Shown: in pieces, positions 1-9,368 of the stretch
Numbering within the stretch: position 1 is the first letter of the stretch
Layout of the letters: the number at the start of each line of letters is the position of its first letter
Origin: an uncultured Chlorobiaceae bacterium
GTDB lineage: Bacteria; Bacteroidota; Chlorobiia; Chlorobiales; Chlorobiaceae
Reading direction: 5' to 3'
Length of the DNA: 64,000 nt
Assembly (NCBI GenBank): GCA_903851385.1
Contig: CAINOC010000014.1
Span: 1-64,000, forward strand
Position numbers and translations under genes: made by a program
The notes under the pieces: generated by a model
What the model saw: the letters and a program-made list of their open reading frames with translations, nothing else
Told to the model about the DNA's origin: nothing
Databases searched by the model: none

Positions 1-1
1 G

Positions 2-364
2 AGTGTGCAGGACAATGCAACGCTGCATGTTACGCACGATACCGGCCCGCTGAATATTGGGAACTGTGTGACTATCGGTCATGGAGCTGTGCTGCATGCC
101 TGCACGGTGAAGGATTATGTGTTGATTGGTATGGGCGCGGTGCTGCTTGACGACTGTGTTGTTGAGCCTTATTCGATTGTTGCTGCGGGTTCACTGGTAA
201 GGCAGGGTTTTACGGTTCCTTCAGGGATGCTTGTGGCTGGTGTTCCGGCAAAGGTTATGAGGCCGATTACCGAGGATGAACGTCGCAATATTGAGGAGTC
301 GCCTGAAAACTATGTTCGTTATTCGCAGAACTATCTGGAAGATGAAAAAGCTGCACAAAAATAA
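2..364 (+). CDS. gamma carbonic anhydrase-like hexapeptide-repeat protein (5'-partial)
   Basis: The reading frame is open from the window edge to TAA at 362-364, so this is the C-terminal ~120 residues of a longer protein; the GTG at position 5 lies inside the conserved core and is not the true start. Repeated hexapeptide-type turns (NCVTIGHGAVLHACTV, then YVLIGMGAVLLDDCVV) mark a left-handed parallel beta-helix. The GHGAVLHAC segment carries histidines at the positions that bind metal in the YrdA/PaaY/CaiE gamma-carbonic anhydrase-like group. The VPAKVMRPI ending is also typical of that family. Members are usually 170-185 aa cytoplasmic trimers. True carbonic anhydrase activity is not guaranteed; many relatives have no proven substrate. 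Family is clear, reaction uncertain. Confidence 0.85.
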   Translation, partial: SVQDNATLHVTHDTGPLNIGNCVTIGHGAVLHACTVKDYVLIGMGAVLLDDCVVEPYSIVAAGSLVRQGFTVPSGMLVAGVPAKVMRPITEDERRNIEESPENYVRYSQNYLEDEKAAQK

Positions 365-403
365 TATGCAGAGCCGACCCAGGGGATTTAGTTGGAAAAT
401 TTA

Positions 404-437
404 GTTTTGTTGGGGTTCAGGAATCACCCCAACCTAC
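404..437 (-). repeat. REP-like palindrome, copy 1
   Basis: On the minus strand the element reads GTAG followed by GTTGGGGT, a 9-nt loop and ACCCCAAC (stem arms at 426-433 and 409-416), then AAAAC. The same core occurs at 22358-22390 and 33975-34008. A GTAG tetranucleotide directly 5' of a hairpin is the hallmark of bacterial REP sequences handled by RAYT transposases. It lies between the end of the hexapeptide protein and the FAD enzyme gene. Just downstream, AACTCCGGAAGGTTAGCTC (450-468) is repeated almost exactly at 482-500, so the gap 365-648 is mostly repeat-type sequence. Confidence 0.75.
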
Positions 438-648
438 GGAGGGCATTCAAACTCCGGAAGGTTAGCTCTGCACGCACCAACAACTCCTGAAGGTTAACTC
501 CCTGAATCCTCTTGATTTGTTGCTGACTTCTTGCCTGATTTCACTAAATTGCACCAGAAGTTTTTGATGTTGCCTTGTAGAGAAGTTTTTTTTCTGTACT
601 GAGGCAACTTGTTTTTTTGAATGTACTACTGAAAATCCTTTTCCTGTT

Positions 649-1842
649 ATGATGCAAAACGATGTTGTTGTTGTCGGGGGTGGTATTAGCGGCCTTAGCC
701 TTGCTTTTTATTGTGTCCAGGCTGGCATGAAAACCACGATACTTGAAAAAAACGATACTATCGGCGGCTCTTTTGCATCTCCTCACTACAGTGCAAACGG
801 CAAAAAATTCTGGCTTGAAATGGGAGCGCATACCTGTTACAGCTCCTATCAGAACCTTCTTGATATTGTTCAAGCGTGCGGCATTACGGATACTATCATT
901 CCTCGTGCCAAGGTGCCTTTTTCACTGTTTATGAATGGAAAAATCAAATCCATTGTTTCCTCACTCAATATTCTTGAACTGCTTGTTTCTGTCCCTAATC
1001 TCTTCAAGTTGAAAAAGGATGGCGAGAGTGTGAAGTCCTACTACTCGAAAATTGTAGGGGAAGGCAACTATCGGAAGGTTCTCAGTCATTTTTTCAATGC
1101 AGTTCCTTCACAGAAGACAGATGATTTTCCTGCTGAGATGATGTTTAAAAGCAGGGAAAAAAGAAAGGATGTGCTGAAGAATTATACTTTCAAAGAGGGC
1201 TTGCAGAGCGTTGCACAGGCGATTTCCGCCAGGAGCGGGCTCAATGTTTTTACCAGTCAGAATGTAAATTCAGTGCGGTGTGTCGATGGCCTGTATGAGA
1301 TCAGAACTGCTGGCGGTATGGAGTATTCCGCCAAAACCCTTGTTTTGGCAACTCCATCTATGGTCTCTTCAAATCTGTTAAAAGATATCAAACCTGAAAT
1401 AGCAAGACATTTCGGTCAACTTAAAGCCGCCGACGTTGATTCGCTTGGAGTTATTGTCCGCAAGGAGAATATTTCCTTGAAACCGGTTGCTGCGCTTATT
1501 TCTCCTGACGATCTGTTTTTTTCCGTTGTGTCGCGTGATACTGTTCCCGACGATAACTATCGCGGTTTTGTGTTCCATTTCAAACCAGGTCTTGATGACA
1601 AGGCTAAACGAAACCGTATTACGGAGGTTCTCGGAGTCAGCATGTCGAAAATAGAGCATACAGTTTCAAAAATCAATACCGTTCCATCGTTGCGAATGGG
1701 CCATCACGAGTGGCTTGAAAAAACCAATGCTTTGCTGAAGAAGGAAAAGAATCTGCTCATGACCGGCAATTACTTCGGAGGTATGGCTATTGAGGATTGC
1801 GTGAGTCGCTCCCGCAGTGAATTTGATCGCCTTAAAGGATAG
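649..1842 (+). CDS. FAD-dependent oxidoreductase, protoporphyrinogen oxidase (HemY)-like
   Basis: This 397-aa flavoprotein starts with a dinucleotide-binding Rossmann motif (VVVVGGGISGLSLAF, residues ~6-20) followed by an acidic residue ending the second strand (ILEKND), the FAD signature of the amine-oxidase/phytoene-desaturase/protoporphyrinogen-oxidase superfamily. The C-terminus (LMTGNYFGGMAIEDCVSRS) matches the second FAD contact and closely resembles HemY-type protoporphyrinogen oxidases, which oxidise the tetrapyrrole on the way to heme and bacteriochlorophyll. It is shorter than typical HemY (~450-470 aa). Two adjacent ATG codons (649, 652) are possible starts, with no strong ribosome-binding site. 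It stands alone upstream of an MscS gene. Superfamily is sure; HemY-type substrate is an inference. Confidence 0.75.
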   Translation: MMQNDVVVVGGGISGLSLAFYCVQAGMKTTILEKNDTIGGSFASPHYSANGKKFWLEMGAHTCYSSYQNLLDIVQACGITDTIIPRAKVPFSLFMNGKIKSIVSSLNILELLVSVPNLFKLKKDGESVKSYYSKIVGEGNYRKVLSHFFNAVPSQKTDDFPAEMMFKSREKRKDVLKNYTFKEGLQSVAQAISARSGLNVFTSQNVNSVRCVDGLYEIRTAGGMEYSAKTLVLATPSMVSSNLLKDIKPEIARHFGQLKAADVDSLGVIVRKENISLKPVAALISPDDLFFSVVSRDTVPDDNYRGFVFHFKPGLDDKAKRNRITEVLGVSMSKIEHTVSKINTVPSLRMGHHEWLEKTNALLKKEKNLLMTGNYFGGMAIEDCVSRSRSEFDRLKG

Positions 1843-1890
1843 GACATCAGAAAACCCGGCCAATTCTGTCCGGGGTCAGCTTATTGCGCT

Positions 1891-2973
1891 ATGCTTATGG
1901 ATACGATCATGAGATTATGGAATCTCCTTCAGGGTACTTACCTGATACCCTTGGCAATTATTTTGTCCACCATTGTTTTTTATCTGGTGGCAAACTGGCT
2001 GTTCAAGATAGTCATAAAGGTTATCCGTTCAAGGATCAAGCATACCCGTGTATCTTATGAGCTGATGGTCTGGCCATTCAGAATCCTTGTTTCCCTCATT
2101 GCTCTACCCCTTCTGCTTCACTATATACCGCTCACCCCTGCCGCAAAGGAGTTTTTTAAACATACCGTCCTCATTTGTTCCATTATCGGGTTTGTATGGT
2201 TCATTATGCGCCTGTTGCGCTTGTTTGAGCAGGTTATTCTCCAGCACTATTCGGCTAAAGTCAAAGAAAACGAGTCTGCAAGAAAAATTGCCACGCATGT
2301 CAGTCTTGCCCGCAAGATACTGAATATGGTTCTTGTCCTTATTGCTGTATCGGGTGTTTTGATGACCTTTGATACGGTTCGCCAGGTCGGGTTGAGCATT
2401 CTGGCCTCGGCAGGTATTGCCGGGGTGATACTAGGTTTTGCCGCTCAAAAAAGCCTTACAACCCTTATATCTGGCATCCAGATTGCTATCACGCAGCCAA
2501 TCAGTATCGGTGATGTTGTTGTGGTCGAAAAAGAATGGGGACGCATTGAGGACATTTCCCTGACCTACGTCGTCGTTAAACTCTGGGATCAGCGGAGTCT
2601 GATTGTGCCCATTACCTGGTTTATTGATCGTCCCTTCCAGAATTGGAGTCGTACTTCGCCAGAACTTCTCGGCACAGTGATGCTCTACCTGGATTATGGA
2701 ATGCAGCCCGAAATTATCCGCCAGGAACTCGAGCAGATTGTCTCTTTAACACCACTATGGGACAAGAGGGTTGTAAAAATGCATGTGACCAACACCAGCG
2801 ATAATTCGATAGAGCTGCGTGCGCTCGTCAGTGCAGCGAACTCTTCGGACCTTTGGGAATTGCGTTGTCTGGTGCGTGAACAGTTGATTGAGTTCATTAA
2901 GCGCAATTATCCGGGCTGGCTGCCGAAAGTCACCATGGCAATGGAACAGAACAAGCCATCCGATAAAGTATAA
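1891..2973 (+). CDS. small-conductance mechanosensitive channel, MscS family
   Basis: The 360-aa protein has hydrophobic helices at about residues 15-35, 65-85, 92-112 and 145-165, then the pore-lining helix rich in Gly and Ala (SAGIAGVILGFAAQKSL) and the MscS beta domain (GDVVVVEKEWGRIEDISLTYV, then a WDQRSLIVP strand with ...NWSR). The C-terminal alpha/beta part ends near residue 350. MscS channels sit in the inner membrane and release solutes on osmotic downshock. In the family the pore helix determines gating; here it is complete. ATG codons at 1891, 1897 and 1912 compete as starts; none has a clear Shine-Dalgarno. It follows the FAD gene by 48 bp on the same strand, so cotranscription is possible. 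Confidence 0.9.
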   Translation: MLMDTIMRLWNLLQGTYLIPLAIILSTIVFYLVANWLFKIVIKVIRSRIKHTRVSYELMVWPFRILVSLIALPLLLHYIPLTPAAKEFFKHTVLICSIIGFVWFIMRLLRLFEQVILQHYSAKVKENESARKIATHVSLARKILNMVLVLIAVSGVLMTFDTVRQVGLSILASAGIAGVILGFAAQKSLTTLISGIQIAITQPISIGDVVVVEKEWGRIEDISLTYVVVKLWDQRSLIVPITWFIDRPFQNWSRTSPELLGTVMLYLDYGMQPEIIRQELEQIVSLTPLWDKRVVKMHVTNTSDNSIELRALVSAANSSDLWELRCLVREQLIEFIKRNYPGWLPKVTMAMEQNKPSDKV

Positions 2974-3113
2974 AAAACTGTGTTTTTTATTGTTTTTTCC
3001 CTAGCTTCGCAGCTTAGTCTGCTTGTTCCCGGAATTTTTTTTGATGGATGGAATCGGTAGAAATCAGTTTTTTTTAGAGGTAAAAGTTTTGATCAGAAAA
3101 AAAGGAGGAAAAC

Positions 3114-3542
3114 ATGGCTCAAGCCAAACAAGGGGATACAGTAAAAGTTCATTATACCGGAACGCTTGAAGATGGCACGGTATTCGATTCATCGGCTGAC
3201 CGTAAACCGTTAGAGTTTACAATAGGGGCCGGGCAGGTTATACCGGGATTTGATATTGCTGTACTTGATATGGCCATTGGAGATGTCAAGGTTTCCGTTA
3301 TTCCAGCTGAAGAGGCCTATGGGACTCATAGCACAGAGCTGGTAACCGACGTAGCCAGGGAGCGATTTCCTGCTGATATGGAACTTGAGCTTGGTCAGCA
3401 GCTTCAGGTTGGTCTCGCCGACGACCAGCAGGCGATTGTAATGGTTGTTGATATCAGCGATACAGTCGTGACGCTCGACGCCAATCATCCGCTTGCCGGA
3501 CAGGATCTTACCTTCGAGATCGAACTTGTCGAGATTCTTTGA
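3114..3542 (+). CDS. FKBP-type peptidyl-prolyl cis-trans isomerase (SlyD-like)
   Basis: A 142-aa FKBP isomerase of the short SlyD/FkpB type. The N-terminal FKBP strand ([20 protein letters not shown], residues ~8-27) and the [14 protein letters not shown] segment form the active site. An insert-in-flap chaperone domain covers ~residues 65-125, and FKBP strands return in the C-terminus ([18 protein letters not shown]). The His/Cys-rich metal-binding tail of E. coli SlyD is absent, so it is unlikely to deliver nickel in the SlyD manner, although a nickel hydrogenase operon lies next door in convergent orientation. A strong ribosome-binding site (AAAGGAGG) sits 7 bases before the ATG. It is probably a cytoplasmic folding catalyst and chaperone. 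Confidence 0.92.
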   Translation: MAQAKQGDTVKVHYTGTLEDGTVFDSSADRKPLEFTIGAGQVIPGFDIAVLDMAIGDVKVSVIPAEEAYGTHSTELVTDVARERFPADMELELGQQLQVGLADDQQAIVMVVDISDTVVTLDANHPLAGQDLTFEIELVEIL

Positions 3543-3548
3543 GTTGAG

Positions 3549-3579
3549 AGGCAGGAAAGTTCTTCCCGCTTTCCTGCCT
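3549..3579. terminator. bidirectional hairpin terminator between the FKBP gene and hydA
   Basis: AGGCAGGAAAG (3549-3559) and CTTTCCTGCCT (3569-3579) form a perfect 11-bp stem with a 9-nt loop, followed by a T-rich stretch (TTATTCCTTTT) on the plus strand. It sits between two convergent genes and could end transcription from both sides. Confidence 0.8.
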
Positions 3580-3593
3580 TTATTCCTTTTGGC

Positions 3594-4868
3594 TCAATGC
3601 ACCGAGCACGAAATACAGGGATCGTAGGATCGTACCACCATTTCACAGAGCTTTTCTATCTCCTTGTCATTTTTCCCTTCCTGTAAGGCTTGTTCAGCAA
3701 TGGCACCGAGATCGTAAAGAATGTTGGCATTATTCTGTGTTGTCGGGATAATGCAGTCTGCACGAACCACTTTCCCTTCATCACTCGTTTCCAGATGGTG
3801 ATACAGAATCCCGCGAGGCGCTTCAACAGCACCTGTCGCTGAACCGGCTTTCGGTGAGTATGGGGTTTTGATATCCCGTAGTTCCATCTCGAGCAGCGAG
3901 TCTATCATCTCCCCGGCATCTTCAAGAATATGGACACACTCAATAAGCTGGGCTATGTTGTTCATAAACGGATTGTGGCATACCGCCTGGAGATCAAAGG
4001 ATGCAGCAACCTCCTTTGCTTTCGGGTGCAGCCGATCGTAGTTGTTGTTGAATCGAGCCAATGCACCGGCAACTGACGATTCGCGGCTGAGCCTGGTGAA
4101 TTTCGACGTTGAAAAATCACGACTGTATTCGTTGGTCATCAACAGGTACTCATTCTCATCCTGTTTAACACCATCAGTCGAAATAATACTCCCGCCAATC
4201 GATGGATAGCTTGACCCGTTACAAAGAGAGATAAATTCTGTTTCCCGTTTGAACTCCGGAATCTTAAGGGTACGGAAAAAAGAGCATGCTGTGTCGAGCG
4301 CAGGTTTACTTTCCTGAATCATTGTTCGAAGTTGTAAAAGCTGCTGCTTTTCGGGAGCTTTACTCAGCCCGCCGACCACAAGGCTGACCGGGTGAGTGCA
4401 TCGCCCGGCTGAAACTGTGCTGATCTCGTTGCCGAGTTCTTTGATGCGGAGTCCCGCTTTGATAAGATCTGGGTGGGAGGTAATCAGCGGCAGAACACTT
4501 GACGCGCCGGTAAAGTCGGGAGCAACAAGAAAAAAGAGGTGCAGTGCATGGCTTTGCAGGGTTTCGCCGTGCATGGCAAGCAGCCTTGTTTTTTCTGCGA
4601 CAACAGGAGGCTCTATCTTCATTCCCCGTTCCAGTGCCCTTATACTGGCAAGGGCGTGGCTTATTGAGCATATCCCGCAGATTCTCGATGTTAAAAAAGG
4701 CACTCTTTCAGTACTCATGCCTTTGACCATCACTTCAAAAAACCTTGGAGTTTCAACAATAGCCCACCGAGCATCAAGAAGCTTTCCGTCCTTGACAGTT
4801 ATTGAAATGTTTGCATGACCTTCCACCCTTGTCAGGTGACGGATATCGAGACTATAGTCACGCTTCAT
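3594..4868 (-). CDS. hydA: [NiFe] hydrogenase large (alpha) subunit, group 3b sulfhydrogenase type
   Basis: Catalytic Ni-Fe subunit of a cytoplasmic bidirectional hydrogenase. Counting from the ATG at 4868 it has 424 residues. The first ligand motif [10 protein letters not shown] supplies C64 and C67, and the last, DPCISC, supplies C418 and C421. RVEGHANI near the N-terminus and the overall pattern fit group 3 enzymes. The ATG at 4868 is chosen because it precedes the conserved [17 protein letters not shown] start and overlaps the hydD stop by 11 bases; an in-frame extension to 4958 would run deep into hydD and is not family-like. Oddity: the protein ends at His424, right after CSV, with no C-terminal peptide; most large subunits carry one that an endopeptidase removes after this His. 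Last gene of hydBGDA. Confidence 0.93.
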   Translation of the reverse strand: MKRDYSLDIRHLTRVEGHANISITVKDGKLLDARWAIVETPRFFEVMVKGMSTERVPFLTSRICGICSISHALASIRALERGMKIEPPVVAEKTRLLAMHGETLQSHALHLFFLVAPDFTGASSVLPLITSHPDLIKAGLRIKELGNEISTVSAGRCTHPVSLVVGGLSKAPEKQQLLQLRTMIQESKPALDTACSFFRTLKIPEFKRETEFISLCNGSSYPSIGGSIISTDGVKQDENEYLLMTNEYSRDFSTSKFTRLSRESSVAGALARFNNNYDRLHPKAKEVAASFDLQAVCHNPFMNNIAQLIECVHILEDAGEMIDSLLEMELRDIKTPYSPKAGSATGAVEAPRGILYHHLETSDEGKVVRADCIIPTTQNNANILYDLGAIAEQALQEGKNDKEIEKLCEMVVRSYDPCISCSVH

Positions 4869-5622
4869 GATTGCTGAATCCTTCAAATGCATTATAAAAA
4901 GCAATCTTTTCCTGCAGGTCATCGAGGCTGAGCTCTCTTGCCTTGACCAGTTCCACAAAGGCAGGCATGTTGATCTCTTCTGACGGGCCGCGGCACCCTA
5001 AACAGGGCGTTTTTCCTGTTGTGCATACGGCATTGCATCCGCCACGGGTGATCGGCCCGAGACAGATTTCGCCGAGCTCGAACAGGCAGGTGTTGAGCTG
5101 TGCCTTGCATTCAAAACAAACTGGGTGTTTGGGGAGTGTCACAAGAGAGCCTGTGGCAAGGTTTACCATGATGCGCTCTACCTCTTCCTTGTTTACCGGG
5201 CACCCTGGAATTGAAAGGTCAACCTTGACCACGTCACTGATTTTTCTCACCGGCATGGTCTCTATCTGCATTCCGGGATAGACTTCAGCGACCAATTCCT
5301 TGAGAGGAAATTTATTTTTCAGGCTGTTGACGCCTCCAAAACATGCGCAGCTTCCGAATGCTACAAGAGTTTTTGCCTGGCGCCTTATTGCCTGAAGCCG
5401 TTCTACCTCATCCTGCCGGCTGATGCTTCCTTCAATGAGCGCAATATCGTAATCGTTGTGTTGTTCTGAGGAGAGCTCCCTGAAATTTCTGATATCAAGC
5501 AGCTCAAGAAAGTCGATAAGCGTTGACTCTCTGTTTGCGAGCTGCAGCTGACAGCCTTCGCAGCAGGTAAAGTCGAAAGAAGCGATTTTCAGCTTTTCAA
5601 AAGTAAATCCCCAATGCTTCAT
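4858..5622 (-). CDS. hydD: [NiFe] hydrogenase small (delta) subunit
   Basis: This 254-aa subunit passes electrons between the Ni-Fe site and the flavin/iron-sulfur subunits. Cysteines for the proximal [4Fe-4S] cluster are seen in [11 protein letters not shown] (~residues 18-28), GSCACFGG (~92-99) and [12 protein letters not shown]. Further cysteine groups in the second half ([34 protein letters not shown]) can hold additional [4Fe-4S] clusters, as in the delta subunit of Pyrococcus-type sulfhydrogenase. There is no twin-arginine signal, so the enzyme is cytoplasmic. It follows hydG by 10 bp and overlaps hydA by 11 bp, indicating translational coupling within one operon. Confidence 0.93.
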   Translation of the reverse strand: MKHWGFTFEKLKIASFDFTCCEGCQLQLANRESTLIDFLELLDIRNFRELSSEQHNDYDIALIEGSISRQDEVERLQAIRRQAKTLVAFGSCACFGGVNSLKNKFPLKELVAEVYPGMQIETMPVRKISDVVKVDLSIPGCPVNKEEVERIMVNLATGSLVTLPKHPVCFECKAQLNTCLFELGEICLGPITRGGCNAVCTTGKTPCLGCRGPSEEINMPAFVELVKARELSLDDLQEKIAFYNAFEGFSNHEA

Positions 5623-5632
5623 GCGGATGGTT

Positions 5633-6550
5633 CTATATGGCTTCCTTGAGATTCATGACCGTCCAGTAATCGAAAACCGGGCCGTCTACACAGGTAAAGG
5701 TTGATCCGACCATGCAGCGGCAGCACTTGCCCATACCGCAGTGCATCCTTCGTTCCAGAGAGACGAACATGCGGTTCATGGGAATACCGAGGTTGTCAAG
5801 GTAGCTGCAGACAATCTTGAACATGACCGGAGGTCCGCAGACAATCGCATAGGTATGCTCAGGGTCGATGGAAATATCCTGGAAAAGATCAGTGATCATG
5901 CCGTTTTTCCCCCTCCATCCAGCTTCAGCGTGCTCTGCAATGGTATGCAGAGTGATATGATTGATCTTTTCCCATTCATCGAATTGATAGGTGAAAAGCA
6001 GTTGTGAGGGCTCTTTTACACCGTAAAGCACAGCAACATTGAGAAACCTTTCCCGATGCTCGCTGATCCAGAAAAGAGGCGCACGCAGCGGTGCAATGCC
6101 AATCCCTCCGGCAATAAGAAGAACATTGTTTCCGGCCATTTCATCCATGGGAAATGACGATCCAAAAGGCCCTCTGATGGCGACATGCGCTCCCTCGTCA
6201 AGAGTGAAAAGCGCAGAAGTGACATGGCCTGCTTTTCGGATACAGAGCTCAAGAAACTCATGATTGCTGTTCGAGCTTGAAATCGAAATCGGTACATCGC
6301 CGTAGCCGGGCAGTTCAAGCATAAGAAACTGGCCTGGTTTGAACCTGAAAATTCCCCGTTCATGATGGTCGATAATGCGGAGCTTAAAAAGCTTTTCCTG
6401 TTCGGTGAGGCGTACGATACTGGTGATGATGCATTTATGGCCCATGTCCGTTTTCATGAACTCAGAACGGCGATTGAAATCAGGAATTGAAGAGGTAAAA
6501 TCTTCCCGGTTTATATCCTGTCGGGGGATGACGAAATGTTTGTCAGGCAT
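5633..6550 (-). CDS. hydG: hydrogenase gamma subunit, FAD/NAD(P)-binding with [2Fe-2S]
   Basis: A 305-aa ferredoxin-reductase-type subunit that exchanges electrons with NAD(P)H. The flavin-binding barrel lies at ~residues 35-130 ([23 protein letters not shown]). The nucleotide-binding half begins at [16 protein letters not shown] and includes [13 protein letters not shown]-terminal cysteine cluster ([10 protein letters not shown] ... TFTC) binds a [2Fe-2S] centre. The start at 6550 gives a 40-bp overlap with hydB and a weak GGAAAA ribosome site. Internal ATGs at 6457 or 6445 would remove ~30 residues before the conserved domain and cannot be excluded. The domain order matches dihydroorotate-dehydrogenase electron-transfer-like subunits, but the operon assigns it to the hydrogenase. 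Confidence 0.9.
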   Translation of the reverse strand: MPDKHFVIPRQDINREDFTSSIPDFNRRSEFMKTDMGHKCIITSIVRLTEQEKLFKLRIIDHHERGIFRFKPGQFLMLELPGYGDVPISISSSNSNHEFLELCIRKAGHVTSALFTLDEGAHVAIRGPFGSSFPMDEMAGNNVLLIAGGIGIAPLRAPLFWISEHRERFLNVAVLYGVKEPSQLLFTYQFDEWEKINHITLHTIAEHAEAGWRGKNGMITDLFQDISIDPEHTYAIVCGPPVMFKIVCSYLDNLGIPMNRMFVSLERRMHCGMGKCCRCMVGSTFTCVDGPVFDYWTVMNLKEAI

Positions 6551-7605
6551 GACTCTTTTTCCATTCTGAGGTCGTTGATCACATCTTTAGGATTTATTCC
6601 AGCCAGGCACGCCCTTCCGCACCGGTTGCAGCCCACACAGATCTGCTGGTTTGCATTTTCGGCAAATCCCCGGTGCTGATGGTAATAGCGGTACTTGAGC
6701 CGGTCGCCGTTTTTGGGGCGGAAATTGTGTCCCCCTGCAACTTCAGCAAAGTCAACGAGGTTGCATGAGTAAAGTTGTTTCTGTCGGGTTGCACCTTTCA
6801 GATTGGTATCAAAGGACTCCTCGACAGAATAACAGTAACATGTCGGGCAAACCATAGCGCAGGTGCCGCAGTTAAGGCATTTGTTTCCCCATTTTTCCCA
6901 GACGGGCGAGTCAAACTCAATATCGAGAATGCTCGGAAGCGCAGTGACGTCGACTTCGGAGAGAAAACTGTCTGAAATAATTTTACGACGTTCAACAAGC
7001 CGGCAGTTGTCGTCGTCAAGAGGATCGCGGGTATTGAACTCTTTTAGAAAATTGAAAGCTTTCGATGAGTTGATAGAGAGGTAGTAATCCTCTCCGATAT
7101 CAGAACAGAAGAGGTTGAAGCCGGTCGAAATGGTATGATGGCTCATGGATTTGCAGAAACAGTCAGGAAGCGGCAGATGGTCCATGCCGATCACAAAGGT
7201 GTTTTTGCGTTTTGCGAGATAGTAGGGAGAAGGGAAGTGGCCTTTGAGCAAAACATCGTCCAGAATATTCAAGGCGCTGATATCACACGCTCTTAGCCCG
7301 ATAAGAACAATGGGCTTTCCTTCGTAGGATATCTGCTGATCCCACTCTTGATCCTGGAAGACAAAGCGCGACAGCTCTTCGCGGAATGGGAGAAAAAAGT
7401 GTTTCGCTGATGAGGCTGTTGCGGTATAGTCAAAAGCGACATCGTCAGATGACGTTACCGGCAGAAACTGGTATACAGCTTTGCCCTGGCTGTCAGTATC
7501 AACCTGCCGTGGACCGAAAGAGGTATTATCCCGGAGCAGGGCATCAGTAAACCGTTTGAACTCAGATTTTGCTATGACTTTGTATATCATCGAGCCCGAC
7601 TCCAT
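6511..7605 (-). CDS. hydB: hydrogenase beta subunit, [4Fe-4S] electron-transfer protein
   Basis: First gene of the hydrogenase operon. The beta subunit of sulfhydrogenases carries [4Fe-4S] clusters and was historically linked to polysulfide reduction. Two ferredoxin-like motifs are visible near the C-terminus: [19 protein letters not shown] and [36 protein letters not shown] and PDCFCKS are also typical of this family. The long frame opens at 7638, but the homologous region begins at [14 protein letters not shown]; the ATG at 7605 (MESGSMIYK) or at 7590 is more likely than 7638. The second cluster is followed by LAG rather than the usual proline, a minor variation. The gene overlaps hydG by 40 bp. 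Confidence 0.9.
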   Translation of the reverse strand: MESGSMIYKVIAKSEFKRFTDALLRDNTSFGPRQVDTDSQGKAVYQFLPVTSSDDVAFDYTATASSAKHFFLPFREELSRFVFQDQEWDQQISYEGKPIVLIGLRACDISALNILDDVLLKGHFPSPYYLAKRKNTFVIGMDHLPLPDCFCKSMSHHTISTGFNLFCSDIGEDYYLSINSSKAFNFLKEFNTRDPLDDDNCRLVERRKIISDSFLSEVDVTALPSILDIEFDSPVWEKWGNKCLNCGTCAMVCPTCYCYSVEESFDTNLKGATRQKQLYSCNLVDFAEVAGGHNFRPKNGDRLKYRYYHQHRGFAENANQQICVGCNRCGRACLAGINPKDVINDLRMEKESCLTNISSSPDRI

Positions 7606-7720
7606 TCCTTTTGATTCCAGGAAAAAGTTGACCAGCAAGGATTAATGCTCTCTCATCAAATGTAAGCAATACCTTTTTGTAAGAACAGCACTCCAATAGT
7701 TTGTTTTGCTATTTATTTTT

Positions 7721-8968
7721 TTAAATCCTTTTTTCAAGTACGTAAACCTTGTCATGTTTTCTGACCTTTGAGCACTTGATGGTCACACTATCGCCTTTTC
7801 CAGCAGCTGAGGCACTGAGATCGTTTGTATAAAAAGAATCAGCCATCACCGTTACCACTCCCGTTTTAGCTCCCAGAATCGAGAGCTTTTCACCACTCTT
7901 AAGACCTCGGGCACAGATGATGATTTCTGCCACCCCTGCTTTCGGGTAATATTTCTTTACATCTCCGATAAAGATTTTCTTTTCCTCTGCCATTGAGCCG
8001 TACTCTCTTGTCCAAGCCTCAATTGGCCTGCCGAAATAAAACCCTTCAGAAAATCCGCGGTTATAGACAAGGGCAAGCTCTTTTTTCAGCGCAGTGGTCA
8101 GTGCATTGTACTCTGTCCTGAATTCAGGATCGTTACGATGCTCTTTACAGAAGTCGATGGCTTTGCGATAGGCCGCTGTGACTGTATTGACATATTCAGG
8201 GCTGCGGCTTCTCCCTTCAATCTTGAACCCACTGATTCCTGCATCGATAAGGACATCTATAAATTCGATAGCACAAAGGTCCTTGGGACTCATGACATAG
8301 TCTGTACCAATTTCCAGCTCCTCGTTTTCCTCCGGATCGGTAATGATATACTGCCGCCGACAGGGCTGAACGCATTGGCCGCGGTTTGCCGAACGGCCAA
8401 AAACCTCCTGCGACATAAAACAGCGTCCCGAAACAGCAACGCACATTGCCCCGTGAACAAAGCATTCAATGCGCACGTCAAGCCCGTCAGCTTTTATTTT
8501 CCCTGTAATGTGTCGAACCTGTTCCAGGGTGAGTTCCCTTGCCAGAACAATCATTTTAGCTCCGAGTCCGGCATAAAACTTTACCGCACTGTAGTTGCTG
8601 ATGGAAGCCTGTGTGGAAATATGAAACGGCATATCTAATTTCCGGCACGCTTCAACGACCGCCATGTCCGAGCATATCACGGCATCGAATCCTTCATTTT
8701 TGGCAGCAGCAACGGTTTGAGTCATCTTCTTCAGTTCACCATCATAGACAATGGTGTTCAAGGCCAGGTAGCTTTTGGCGTTGAACTGGGTGCAGAGGGC
8801 TTTAAGGGCAGGAAAGTCCGAAATGATGAAGTTGCTGCTTCCGGCGCGCATGTTATAGCCTTCCGCTCCGAAGTAGACGCCGTCCGCTCCGGCGTTCAGC
8901 GCGGTTTGCAAACAGGTCATATCACCGGCAGGTGCAATCAGTTCAACAAAGTTTTCTGGCATGGCCAT
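7721..8968 (-). CDS. peptidase U32 family protein (YegQ/TrhP-like)
   Basis: A 415-aa member of the U32 family. The N-terminal TIM-barrel-like part starts at [20 protein letters not shown] and contains the family signature [20 protein letters not shown] (~residues 165-190), followed by CVQPCRRQY with cysteines that in this family are thought to hold an iron-sulfur cluster. A C-terminal beta-barrel follows (~335-415). E. coli TrhP (YegQ) of this family takes part in prephenate-dependent 5-hydroxyuridine formation in tRNA, and RlhA hydroxylates 23S rRNA; actual protease activity is doubtful for most members. Length and sequence fit the TrhP group, but the RNA target cannot be told from sequence. 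It reads away from the toxin-antitoxin pair and is separated from hydB by 115 bp. Confidence 0.88.
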   Translation of the reverse strand: MAMPENFVELIAPAGDMTCLQTALNAGADGVYFGAEGYNMRAGSSNFIISDFPALKALCTQFNAKSYLALNTIVYDGELKKMTQTVAAAKNEGFDAVICSDMAVVEACRKLDMPFHISTQASISNYSAVKFYAGLGAKMIVLARELTLEQVRHITGKIKADGLDVRIECFVHGAMCVAVSGRCFMSQEVFGRSANRGQCVQPCRRQYIITDPEENEELEIGTDYVMSPKDLCAIEFIDVLIDAGISGFKIEGRSRSPEYVNTVTAAYRKAIDFCKEHRNDPEFRTEYNALTTALKKELALVYNRGFSEGFYFGRPIEAWTREYGSMAEEKKIFIGDVKKYYPKAGVAEIIICARGLKSGEKLSILGAKTGVVTVMADSFYTNDLSASAAGKGDSVTIKCSKVRKHDKVYVLEKRI

Positions 8969-9091
8969 TAATTAGCATTTCCTTTAACAATAACAATCTG
9001 TCAGATATTCTCGTTACTCAACCTTTGCGCCGCCTGGTTCTGGTGTTGGAGTGCGCAAAAGGTCTTGAATATAAGCTATAATTATATTATT

Positions 9092-9122
9092 TTGTATTAC
9101 ACTTGATGCTGTTGTGATACAA
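9092..9122. promoter_or_regulatory. inverted repeat, candidate operator of the toxin-antitoxin pair
   Basis: TTGTATTACA (9092-9101) and TGTGATACAA (9113-9122) are inverted repeats matching at 9 of 10 positions with centres 21 bp apart, i.e. two helical turns. It ends 27 bp before the antitoxin ATG. Ribbon-helix-helix antitoxins commonly repress their own promoter through such palindromes. TATAAT occurs at 9077-9082 as a possible -10 element, but no convincing -35 was found. Confidence 0.5.
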
Positions 9123-9149
9123 TTTTACATTATTTTTACAAGGTAGGCC

Positions 9150-9368
9150 ATGAGTATTCCTATATCGGTGAGGTTGCCCAAAAAACTGGCAGAAAGACTG
9201 GATGGAATAGCGAAGGAAACCGAGAGACCTCGCTCATTCATCATACAGAAGGCTTTGGAATCATATATAGAAGATATTGCTGATCTTCAGATAGCGCTTG
9301 ATCGCCTCCATGATACGAGTGATCCTTTTCTTTCAGCTAAAGAGATGAGGGACTCTCTTGGCTTATAG
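9150..9368 (+). CDS. ribbon-helix-helix antitoxin
   Basis: A 72-aa protein with an N-terminal ribbon-helix-helix DNA-binding fold: strand PISVRLPKKLAERL, a helix through KETERPRSFIIQKALESYIED, then a C-terminal tail that would bind the toxin. This is the CopG/RelB-like layout (YefM is a different fold). The stop codon overlaps the toxin start by 11 bp, the normal coupling for these modules. AAGGTAGG is a usable ribosome site 5-10 bases upstream of the ATG. It is likely an autorepressor acting on the palindrome at 9092-9122. Confidence 0.9.
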   Translation: MSIPISVRLPKKLAERLDGIAKETERPRSFIIQKALESYIEDIADLQIALDRLHDTSDPFLSAKEMRDSLGL

